A DNA stretch of 64,000 nt from Prosthecobacter sp. (GTDB taxonomy: Bacteria > Verrucomicrobiota > Verrucomicrobiia > Verrucomicrobiales > Verrucomicrobiaceae). This document shows, piece by piece, positions 7,575 to 15,800 of the stretch; within the stretch, counting starts at the first letter, position 1; each line of letters begins with the position of its first letter. The stretch spans positions 28,592 through 92,591 of the forward strand of contig NZ_JAGRPF010000214.1 in NCBI RefSeq assembly GCF_020439865.1, written 5' to 3'. A program made the position numbers and the translations under genes. Under the pieces are notes generated by a model, which saw only the letters and a list, made by a program, of their open reading frames with translations, did no database searches and was not told the DNA's origin.

Positions 7575-8915
7575 TTACTTCTTCTGCAGCGGTGCCGTTT
7601 CCGCGCCTGCGGGCACTTTGTCGGCGGGAACGAGTTTCCACAGGGCACCGCGTTCGCTGGTGTAAGGATCGACCGGGCCGCCGTAGTTCGCGGTGGCGTG
7701 GGTCAGGTAGAGATTGCCTTCGGCATCGAAACCGCTGCCGGTCGGGCGAAGAGCGGTGTCGAGGTCGAGCAGTTCCTGCATCTGATACTTGCCTCCGTCC
7801 TTGGCGATGCCCCAGATCTTGCCGCTGCCCCAGTCGGCGCAGAAGTAGATGCCTTCGAGGCTGGTATTCGCCTTGCTGCGGCTGACTCCGATGTTGATGA
7901 CGCAGATGCCCTGATCGACGTGGCTGTATTCAGCGACGGGAAGCACGCCGACACGCGGATTATCCTTCTCAGTTTCGAGCGGGAAGGTGTGGGAGCCGCA
8001 CATGAACTTCCAGCCGTAGTTCTCGCCGCCTTTGCTGCCCGCGGGCTGCATGTTGATCTCCTCCCAATGGTTCTGGCCGATGTCGGCGATCCAGAGGTCG
8101 CCTGTCTTCGCGTCAAAGCTGAAGGTCCATGGATTGCGCAGGCCGTAGGCCCAGATTTCAGGCTTGGCCCTGGGGTGGATTTTTGAGAAGGCAAGTTCGG
8201 TGACACCGAAGAGAGTCATCTGCTGTGGCAGGGTGATGAAGGGATTGTCCTTTGGAATGCTGTAGTTGCGGTCGGGTGTGGTGTTGTCCACGTCGATGCG
8301 GAGCATCTTGCCCATGTGCGTGTGGAGATCCTGACCGGTGCTGATCACGTCGCCTTCCCAGCCGCCGTCACCGCTGCCGACGTAAAGATAACCGTCTGGG
8401 CCGAAGGCGATCTGGCCGCCATGGTGGTTGCAGTAGGGGAAGTCGAGCTGCATGAGCACCTTGATCGAGTCCAGGTCGGCCTCGTCAGGCTTGTTTTTCT
8501 TCGCCTTGACCTCGCAGATCATGGACGCGCCGTTGAACCACATGTCGGCGTAGCAGAAAAAGATGCGGCCGTTTTCCTTGAACTTTGGATGGAAGGCCAC
8601 GCTGTAGAGGCCGAGCTCGAGGAACGAGCTGATGGTCTTGTCCTTGATGTCGAGGAAGGGCTTTTTGTTCTTTTTGCCGTCCTTGATGATCTGGATGACG
8701 CCAGGACGCTCGCAGACAAACAAGCGGCCGCTGCCATCCGGCGCACCGGCGACGGCGACGGGATCGACGAGATCATCGGCAATCTTAACGAGGGCGATGG
8801 CGGGGTTGCCGGGCAGTTTGCCGCCTGGCTGGACAGTGCTGGAATCAGCAGCGCGTGAGAGAGAGGGGAGGGCCAGCAGGCCGATCGCGAGCGTGAGAGT
8901 GCGGTTGAATTTCAT
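7575..8915 (-). CDS. Secreted PQQ-type glucose/sorbosone dehydrogenase-like beta-propeller
   Basis: 446 residues with a signal peptide (MKFNRTLTLAIGLLALPSLSRA) and the six-bladed propeller of the soluble glucose/sorbosone dehydrogenase family. Recognisable family strings are DPVAVAGAPDGSGRLFV near the start, HHGGQIAFGPDGYLYVGSGDGG in the middle (the catalytic His region), and YGLRNPWTFSFDAKTGDLWIADIGQN. Calcium and PQQ ligands cannot be assigned with certainty. The C terminus ends EGALWKLVPAD with a short charged tail. Probably oxidises sugars or polyols in the periplasm; the natural substrate is unknown. Part of a minus-strand run of secreted enzymes. Confidence 0.9.
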   Translation of the reverse strand: MKFNRTLTLAIGLLALPSLSRAADSSTVQPGGKLPGNPAIALVKIADDLVDPVAVAGAPDGSGRLFVCERPGVIQIIKDGKKNKKPFLDIKDKTISSFLELGLYSVAFHPKFKENGRIFFCYADMWFNGASMICEVKAKKNKPDEADLDSIKVLMQLDFPYCNHHGGQIAFGPDGYLYVGSGDGGWEGDVISTGQDLHTHMGKMLRIDVDNTTPDRNYSIPKDNPFITLPQQMTLFGVTELAFSKIHPRAKPEIWAYGLRNPWTFSFDAKTGDLWIADIGQNHWEEINMQPAGSKGGENYGWKFMCGSHTFPLETEKDNPRVGVLPVAEYSHVDQGICVINIGVSRSKANTSLEGIYFCADWGSGKIWGIAKDGGKYQMQELLDLDTALRPTGSGFDAEGNLYLTHATANYGGPVDPYTSERGALWKLVPADKVPAGAETAPLQKK

Positions 8916-9011
8916 GGGTTGGGTGGTGAAAGAACGGTGAGGCTATGAAACCGTCTTTCACAGGGCAAGCATGAAATCCATCCAGCCGAAGAACGGCAGG
9001 ATTTTGCATCC

Positions 9012-9644
9012 TCACAATGTCTGGATAAAGCGGTCCGCCTCGGCGATGGAGCGGTTCATCTGATCGAGCAGCCGTTGGATGTCGCCCTGGATGTTGTCCG
9101 CCGTGCCGCGGAGCGAGCCGATGGCGGCGGCGTTCAGGTTGTGCTTCAGGAAGAGCACCTGATCGCGGAACTGGCGCAGCACCGGGTCCATCGTCGATTC
9201 TGCGGCGTGAAGAGAGCGCGAAAGCGGCTCAAAACGTGCCCGGGTTTCTGACAGTTTGCGGCGGCTGTCGGCGGCGAGGCTGGCGTTCTCATACTGGCGG
9301 ATTTCGTTCTCCCATTCGCGGAAAAGGTCACGCGCCACCGTGTCCACCTCGCGAATCTGCCGGCGCACGTCGGTGGCCTGCGCTTCGCAGTCTTCGTACT
9401 CGCCTTTGAAGCGGTTGTAGGCGCTTTCGAGATTGCCGCCGTTGTAATTGGTGAGCTTCTTGAGCTGGGTGAGCGCATCCTGGAACTGCTCGCCTGCCTC
9501 CTTCTGTTCCCCGCGCGCCTTTTTGACGGCACTCTTGAGCAGGTCACGCTTCTCATAGCCCAGCTTTTCCCACGCTGCGTAGTAGACGGTGTTGCAGGAG
9601 GCGAGCGTGAGGAGGAACGCGGAGAGAAAAAGGCGTGTGGTCAT
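9012..9644 (-). CDS. DUF2959-type coiled-coil lipoprotein
   Basis: I start this gene at the ATG 9642-9644 because it gives a lipoprotein signal (LLTLASC, lipidation Cys near residue 17). The remaining ~190 residues are highly charged and helical, beginning YYAAWEKLGYEKRDLLKSAV and continuing with Glu/Lys/Arg-rich heptad-like segments to the end, QMNRSIAEADRFIQTL. This opening and the length match the DUF2959 family of bacterial lipoproteins, whose function is unknown. The frame is open for 63 more codons upstream, but that stretch is Pro/Arg-rich and has no protein-like pattern. An imperfect inverted repeat lies just upstream. Confidence 0.85.
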   Translation of the reverse strand: MTTRLFLSAFLLTLASCNTVYYAAWEKLGYEKRDLLKSAVKKARGEQKEAGEQFQDALTQLKKLTNYNGGNLESAYNRFKGEYEDCEAQATDVRRQIREVDTVARDLFREWENEIRQYENASLAADSRRKLSETRARFEPLSRSLHAAESTMDPVLRQFRDQVLFLKHNLNAAAIGSLRGTADNIQGDIQRLLDQMNRSIAEADRFIQTL

Positions 9645-9667
9645 GGTTGGGACGAGATGAAATGAAG

Positions 9668-9711
9668 ACGGGTCAACAGGCCGTGATGGAAACACAATCC
9701 TGTTAACCCGT
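9668..9711. repeat. Imperfect inverted repeat between glutaredoxin and DUF2959 genes
   Basis: The arms 9668-9680 (ACGGGTCAACAGG) and 9699-9711 (CCTGTTAACCCGT) pair over 12 of 13 positions around an 18-base spacer. It lies between two minus-strand genes, 25 bases past the glutaredoxin stop and 23 bases before the DUF2959 start. No clear T-run follows on the minus strand, so it may be a processing or regulatory hairpin and not a simple terminator. Confidence 0.5.
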
Positions 9712-9735
9712 TCAAAGAACGAAATCTCAGCGGGC

Positions 9736-10092
9736 TCAGCCGACGAATTTGAGATTGCCAACCTGGCCGGCCGCCATCGCGGCGTGCTGGGCGTCGGTGC
9801 AGGCCGAATTGGTCGGGGCGTCGGCCTCGGCATCGCTCTTTTCGAGCAGGTTGTTTTCGGTCATCCAGGCTTCGACTTCGGCGCCGCTGATGTCGGCCAG
9901 CATGGTGCCATTGATCTCGACGCATGGGGACAGCGGCTGGCCGCTCTTCTGTTCCATCTCCCAGCGGAAGGCGGGGTTCTTGATGATGTCCTTCTCCTCG
10001 TAGTCAAGGTTGTACTTGCGGAAGATGGCACGGACGCCTTCGCTCCAGCCACAGTAGGTTTTCAGGTAGGCGGTGATTTTGGGTGTTTGCAT
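9736..10092 (-). CDS. Glutaredoxin-like protein with C-terminal extension
   Basis: A 118-residue thioredoxin-fold protein. The first ~85 residues match glutaredoxins: KITAYLKTYCGWSEGVRAIF with a single active-site Cys followed by GWS, a central PLSPCVEING strand containing the cis-Pro-like region, and GAEVEAWMTE. A C-terminal tail of about 30 residues (SDAEADAPTNSACTDAQH region, ending VGNLKFVG) is not part of the glutaredoxin fold. The CGWS site suggests a monothiol mechanism, thus glutathione- or Fe-S-linked chemistry, which is inference. It is first in a long minus-strand run and diverges from the small gene at 10373. Confidence 0.82.
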   Translation of the reverse strand: MQTPKITAYLKTYCGWSEGVRAIFRKYNLDYEEKDIIKNPAFRWEMEQKSGQPLSPCVEINGTMLADISGAEVEAWMTENNLLEKSDAEADAPTNSACTDAQHAAMAAGQVGNLKFVG

Positions 10093-10221
10093 AGCGCGTT
10101 GGGGTTACGGCACGAGCGTAGCGGACGATGCAGGGAATGCAACCCTGCGGGCTGTCCGCGCCACAAGCCGAGTCAGGATCGCCGGACCGATAAATAGGAG
10201 ACAAAGCAGTGAGTCTGGCCC

Positions 10222-10313
10222 TATAGTCGCCACACAGGTCTTTTTCTGTGTTCGCCGCCTCCTCGGAGAGGCCATGGATTACGTTCTCCGTGACTGCCCG
10301 TTCGCCAGGGCAG
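10222..10313 (+). promoter_or_regulatory. Possible promoter and hairpin-rich leader of the small Lys-rich gene
   Basis: TATAGT (10222-10227) is a good -10 match. A GAGACA 18 bases upstream of it could be a weak -35. Downstream, and before the start codon at 10373, three short hairpins follow in order: ACACAG/CTGTGT (10232-10237 with 10246-10251), GCCTC/GAGGC (10257-10261 with 10268-10272) and CTGCCC/GGGCAG (10294-10299 with 10308-10313). The region is GC-rich, so short hairpins are expected by chance; the assignment is tentative. The remaining bases of 10093-10372 show no other gene. Confidence 0.25.
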
Positions 10314-10372
10314 GTGCGTCATCACCCACTGTGTTGCTGCTGGCTGCAGCCTGCTCTCAAACGACTCCATTC

Positions 10373-10570
10373 ATGGCCACTCCCAATTATTCATTCGAGA
10401 AACGGAAGCGCGATCTCGCCAAGAAAGCTGCCAAAGAGGCCAAGCGCCTCAAGAAGAAGGAAAAGGGAGGCGAGCCGCATGTGCCGGTCATCATTGCACA
10501 GCATGAGCAGGGAGCCTTTGCCGGCGAGGATGTGGCACCGGTGGAAGGTGAAGACGCCGTTTCCGCGTAG
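10373..10570 (+). CDS. Small Lys-rich protein of unknown function
   Basis: A 65-residue protein starting MATPNYSFEKRKRDLAKKAA, followed by a dense Lys/Arg/Glu helix (KEAKRLKKKEKGG) and an acidic tail (EDVAPVEGEDAVSA). Short proteins with nearly this N terminus are common in Gram-negative genomes and carry no known function; the basic helix suggests nucleic-acid or ribosome contact, but that is inference. I chose the ATG at 10373 because the upstream part of the open frame lacks protein-like composition. It is convergent with the tandem hydrolase gene, 8 bases between stops. Confidence 0.75.
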   Translation: MATPNYSFEKRKRDLAKKAAKEAKRLKKKEKGGEPHVPVIIAQHEQGAFAGEDVAPVEGEDAVSA

Positions 10571-10578
10571 CCTTTTCG

Positions 10579-12783
10579 TCAGGGCTGTTTCCCCTGCCAC
10601 CCGAGTTTCTCCTTCAGGAACTCATACGTGCCCACGCCGTGGATCATGTGCGGGCCGTCGAAGTGCTCGATGGTTGTGCGATCTCCGATGAGGAGCTTGT
10701 TGTAGAGGCGGCGGACCTTGGCGTATTCGTAGTTCACCCATTCGTCGATGCCGACGCCGTCGTTGTGGCCGCGTTCGACCATGAACGGGCGCGGGGCGAT
10801 CAGCGCGGCCATTTCGGCGTAGTTGAAGGTGCGGCCCATGTTCCACTCCCAGATCTCGTATTCGTGCGTGTGGAGGTAGCTCATGGGCATGTCGCTGCTC
10901 ACGCACTTGCGAACCCATTCGTTGAAGTCGCCGCTGCAGATGCTCAGGCAGTAGTCCGTGAGCACCGCCGGCGTGCGCATCGCTGACTTGCCGCCGTAGC
11001 TGAGTCCGTAAAAGGCGATCTTGTCCGGCATCGCGTAGGGCTGCGCCTTCAGCCATTCGAGAATGCGCTGATGCTGGCCGTTGATGACGCTGTAGAGCGT
11101 GAGACCGAGCGGATTGAGCTTCCGCTGCAGCGTGCGGAAGTTGTGCATGCCGCGATATGGATTGTGCGGCGCAAAGGTGATGAATCCCTGCTCCGCAAGG
11201 CGCAGCGTGAAGGCCTGATAAGCGCCAAACGCACGCTGTGTTTCGTCGGTCGTGATCGTGTCCTCAGGAATGCCTTCCAAGCCGTGCTGACAAACGACGA
11301 CGGGGCGCTTCTCGCCCTCTTTGAGATCCTTCGGCAAGCACAGCCAGCCCCAGGCGAAGACATCGTCCCACACATCGAGCGTGACCTCGTAGATCGCGAC
11401 CTTGTCCGTCTCGCGCACGAAGCGGCTCTTCGCGTTCATTGGCAGATTCGGATCCGGCAGACGGCCGATGACCTCGTTCCAAAAGCGGTCGCGTTCACCG
11501 GCGGTGTGCTTCTCGAATTCCTCGACCGACTTCAGCGGGAGCTTCTTCCAGAACTCGTTGTTGCGTTCGATCTCGGTGCTGAAGAGTAGGCGCTGCGTGA
11601 AGGTTTCCAGCTCGCGCACGAGACGCTTCTGCCGCGTGGGATCGGGCTTGAGCGCAAACGTCGCGCCGGGGACCTTCAAGGTCCTCAACGCGGCCTCGGC
11701 GGTCTCCTTCGGCAGCAGGTGACGGATGATCTGGTCGTTCAGCGTCTCCGTCGTGCAGGTCATGATGCGGCTGGAGGGCGCGAGCTGCTTGGCGCGGGCG
11801 ATCTCGGCTTCGAATGCTTTGAACTCCGGCGCGGTGAGTCGTCCCGGCGCGGCGATGGCGCGTGCTCCCTTCGGTGCTTCCATGGAAACGACGAGCTTCG
11901 GATAAAACAGATGCTGCAGGGCCAGCGGACGCGGTGCGATGAGGCTGGCGATCTCTGCATCACCCAGATCACGCAGCAGGCCGAAGACGTTGCGTTCGAT
12001 CGGCTCCTCCCACACGCCTTCACGCGGCGCGAAGTAGCCTGCGGAGTAAACACAGTCGATGCGCTCATCGATCGCGGCCGCGTGCAGCGCCAGCATGCCG
12101 CCTTCACCGACGCCGGCGATGAGCAGCGGCACCTGCGCCGGTTGCGCTTTGAACCAATCAACGACCGCGAGCGCCTTCTGCACCTCGTAGCCGATGAGAT
12201 GACGGCCCAGTTCGTAGCTCTGACGATAAATCCACTCGCGATGCGAGCAGTTCGTCTTCACGCCATACTTGTCGTTCGTGCTGAACTCCGAATCACGGCT
12301 GATCAGCGTTGGAATGACGACCTCGCAGCCGGTGGTGAGCAGCCATTCGTCCACCAGCTTCTCCGGATTGCTGGAGGCGTCCGGCATGTAAATCACCCGC
12401 GCATGCGCCTTGTCCTTCGGCAGGATATAAATGCCTTCGCCATGCACGCCATCGAAGACCGGCCAACGCACGCGGAACACGCGGCACATCGGTGTTTCCA
12501 TCAGCAGCGCCGGGGCAGCCGTACTGCTGATGACTTCGATATCCGTGAATGGCACGCGCTCATCCACGATGCCCAGCGCCGCCTTCAGCTTCTCGCGCGT
12601 CGGCTTGCGTGTCGCTTTCGACTGCTCAATGAGCCGCAGCGCCATCTTGTCGATGCCCGCGACCATCGTGGCCGAGAAATCCGGATTGGGTTCCAGCGAC
12701 TTCGTGCCGGGAAGAATTTGGGCATGGGCGAGCGTGGTCGCGATGACAGATAAAAGAATCAAGGAACGGGTCGGAAGGCGCAT
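10579..12783 (-). CDS. Secreted tandem alpha/beta-hydrolase, N-terminal domain lacking the nucleophile
   Basis: 734 residues with a signal peptide (MRLPTRSLILLSVIATTLAHAQ), which is why I start at 12783. The protein holds two alpha/beta-hydrolase halves. In the second half the nucleophile elbow is GLSYGG (Ser595) with candidate His in HFDGPHMIHG (707-716). In the first half the same place reads GVGEGG (224-229), with Glu227 where Ser is expected. Both halves share the string LIAPRP (281-286 and 661-666), supporting an internal duplication. The family resembles acetyl-xylan esterase/prolyl-oligopeptidase-like secreted hydrolases. It follows the kinase gene after 70 bases on the same strand. 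Substrate unknown, perhaps an acylated polysaccharide. Confidence 0.85.
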   Translation of the reverse strand: MRLPTRSLILLSVIATTLAHAQILPGTKSLEPNPDFSATMVAGIDKMALRLIEQSKATRKPTREKLKAALGIVDERVPFTDIEVISSTAAPALLMETPMCRVFRVRWPVFDGVHGEGIYILPKDKAHARVIYMPDASSNPEKLVDEWLLTTGCEVVIPTLISRDSEFSTNDKYGVKTNCSHREWIYRQSYELGRHLIGYEVQKALAVVDWFKAQPAQVPLLIAGVGEGGMLALHAAAIDERIDCVYSAGYFAPREGVWEEPIERNVFGLLRDLGDAEIASLIAPRPLALQHLFYPKLVVSMEAPKGARAIAAPGRLTAPEFKAFEAEIARAKQLAPSSRIMTCTTETLNDQIIRHLLPKETAEAALRTLKVPGATFALKPDPTRQKRLVRELETFTQRLLFSTEIERNNEFWKKLPLKSVEEFEKHTAGERDRFWNEVIGRLPDPNLPMNAKSRFVRETDKVAIYEVTLDVWDDVFAWGWLCLPKDLKEGEKRPVVVCQHGLEGIPEDTITTDETQRAFGAYQAFTLRLAEQGFITFAPHNPYRGMHNFRTLQRKLNPLGLTLYSVINGQHQRILEWLKAQPYAMPDKIAFYGLSYGGKSAMRTPAVLTDYCLSICSGDFNEWVRKCVSSDMPMSYLHTHEYEIWEWNMGRTFNYAEMAALIAPRPFMVERGHNDGVGIDEWVNYEYAKVRRLYNKLLIGDRTTIEHFDGPHMIHGVGTYEFLKEKLGWQGKQP

Positions 12784-12853
12784 GAGGATCCATACGCGCC
12801 ATGCCGGTCGAGATTCTCCGGTTTGCAAATCTTGTCAGATCAACGGAAAGCCG

Positions 12854-15800
12854 TCACGGGGCGGGCTTGGTTGCAGACGGCGCGGCGGATTCCCTGTTTT
12901 TTGCCGCCTCGCTGAGATCCGCGGTTTCTACGCTGATCACCTTGATGGGGCCTACTGCCGCGAGGGCCGCATATCCTTCTGCAAGCCGGTTGTCCGTTCC
13001 GGTCGCCAGTTCCTTGCCATCCATGAAGAACGTGAGGCGGTCGCCGATGGCGTAAAACTCCAGGCAGTGCTCCTCCCCGGGATTCGCACTCGGGCGAGTC
13101 GCCACTTTGGCAAGGACGCGATGGGGGGATTTGGGCGGGTCGTCCATGATCAGAATGCTGGAGCCCGTGCCGGAGTCAGACCAGAGCGTGATGCCGTAAC
13201 GCGGAAGATTGCCGTGCAGACTCGACCGGCGCAGCACCAGTTCCACGTAGCTCCTTCCCGCCTCGAGCACGCGATAGCGGACACGAATCCCGCCGTCGGC
13301 GAGCTTTACAGGAAGCTCCTGATTGGTGGATTCCGGCGTCACGGTGACCTCGTGGCCGACCCAGCGTACCACGGGGACGAAAGAGGAGAAAGCTGGGGAC
13401 GCGGCGCTTGTCGTCGGGACAGCAACAGAAGGCGCAAGCTCCAGTACGCAGCGGAAGCCATAGTTGGGCTGGCGAGTCGATGGCGGGGGAGTGATGCGCC
13501 AGGAAGACTGCATGACGCGGGATTTCCCATCATCCGAGGAAGCACCACGCACCAGGCAACTCGCATGCGATGCCGGGTGCAGGTCCACGCACCATTCCCA
13601 CGCGTTGCCGCCAAGGTCGTAGAGTCCGAGCGGGTTCGCCGCGAAGCTCCCCACGGGCGAACTGTGCACAAAGCCATCGTTGTGGCCGTCGAGCATGATC
13701 CTGTTGCCCGTTCGAGACTGCGGATCGTCCCGGAACTCCTCGCCGCTGTAATTGCCGGCGTCCCGCGGCGGAGGCCACTGCGTGCCCCATGGATAGACTG
13801 CCGGGATCTTCCCGCTCTTTTCGTTCGGTGGCTTCGCGGCGTCCTCCTGGTCACCGATCCCTGCCACGCAACTCCATTCGTGGTCGCTCGGCAGGCGATA
13901 GACTTCGTTCGCGGCGAGCTTGCCGGCCTTGCGCTCGCGCTCCGTCAGCCACGCGCAGAAGGCAGCCGCGTCATCCGAATTCAGGTTCACCGCAGGATGC
14001 GTCGCCGCTTGCTGGAAGACAGGCTTCGGCCACTCGCGCTTCGTCTCCTTCGCGAAGGCCTCGTAGTCCTGCACCCGCGTCTCCCAGATGCTGAAGAGCA
14101 CGCGCTGCTTGTCCGTCGGCCCGCCGGTGATCGGTACGGGGACGAACTTCATGCCGAGGGTGTTGACGAACGGTGCGTCCTTGGTGGCCGCAGCGGGTGT
14201 GGAGGCGGAGGGAGTGCCGACACGCCGCATCTCGATGCTGTGATAGGTCACCTCGCTGTTGTACATGCCGATGCCGAAGATGGGGCCGCTCAGTCCGGTG
14301 AATACGCCGCTCCATGGAGTGCCGCTGCCGGTTTGTCGGATTTGAGACCAGTCGGCCTTCCAGTGAACGGCTTCGACATCATCCACCATGAGACGCACCT
14401 CTTTCGCTCCCACCTGAAGAAGCACGGTGGAGGTTTTGCCCATCGGGATCCATTCTTTGCGCGCTGAAACCATGTCAGAGGGTGTCTTCAGGTCGCGTCC
14501 CTCAATCCTTTCGAGCCCCGCTCTGCGCAGGCCATCGAAGTAGACCAGCCCGGGGTAATCAATGCCGATCGATCCGCCTGTGTCGCCCCATCGAAAGGGA
14601 AAGAACAATCCGTCCACCGGCCCGCCTGTGCGTGTGAGCCGGCAGCGAATCTCGTAGTCTCCCTCGGGCTGCTTCACGGGCAGCTTGCAAAGAGACCACT
14701 TCACGAGATTCACACAGGCGAGACCCTCTTTGCCAGACTTCCAATCACCTCGGACAACGTCACGATCGAGTTTCACGTGAGGCACGAGATCCGTCCAGGT
14801 GTCGCCAATGGTGATGCCTGGAGGTGGTGAAGATTCGCTCTTCCCGGACTCCATCTTTTTCATCTCGATGCTGTGAAAGGTGGCCTCGCAATTGAAGATG
14901 CCGACGCCGAAGATCGGGTCGCCAGCCACATCGAGGAACATGGAGCCGCCCGCACCGCCTTTTTGCTGGAGCTTTGACCACTCTGCGGGCCAACGGAAGG
15001 CCTCCTCGTCATTCACGGAGACGATGACCTCCTTGTCACGCACCTGAAGAAGGATGGTGCAGGCTTTGCCTTTCGGGAGCCACTCCTTGCGCTTGGCCCT
15101 GGGGGTGGCGGCGTCACGCATTTCGAGATTTGTGAGATCCTCGATCGTGATCCAGCGCTGGCCGTCGGCGAACTCGGGTAAGTGTGCGAGGGTGTAGTCA
15201 ATCGGCACATAGCCGCCGGTTCTGCCTTTGCGGAAGGCAAAGAACATGGCGAGGTGCGAGCCCTCGCCGCGCGTCACCTTGTAGCGCAGGTCGTAGTCCG
15301 TTCCGGGGTCCTGCACGGGAATGTTGCAGAGGGCCCATTGGGCGCGCTTCGCATGCAGGCCGTTCTCATCCACCGACCACTCGCCGCGAATGACGTCGCG
15401 CTGTGGCTGGATGTGGGGGATGAGATTCGTCCACTCGGTGCCGACTGAGGCAGTGGGCGTGGGCGCGGTCCACGTTCTCGCCATAGATGTGGGCGGAACG
15501 GATGGCACAGCAGAAGCACTTGCAGGAAGTGGCGCTGCGGCCTCGAACTTCTCCCAGGTGAAGTAACCGCCTGCCAGAAGCACGATGGTGCCTGCCACGA
15601 TGAGTGCTGAACCCCAAACGCGGTTGTTTTTTGTGAACGGTGCATCTTTTTGATCCGGATGAGGTTGAGCTTTGGTCGCCGGCCTGCCCCCGGCTTGCGT
15701 GAGCGCGGTCGTGGAGCCTTTGGTTCCGGTCATGCCTGCGGTTTTCCGATTCTGCACGCCATCCGACGCTAGCGGCTGTCCGCCGGTCACGGTTGTGATG

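Noticed and set aside
12431..14467. 678-codon plus-strand frame over the hydrolase and kinase genes
   Set aside because: Overlaps two well-supported minus-strand genes and shows no domains.
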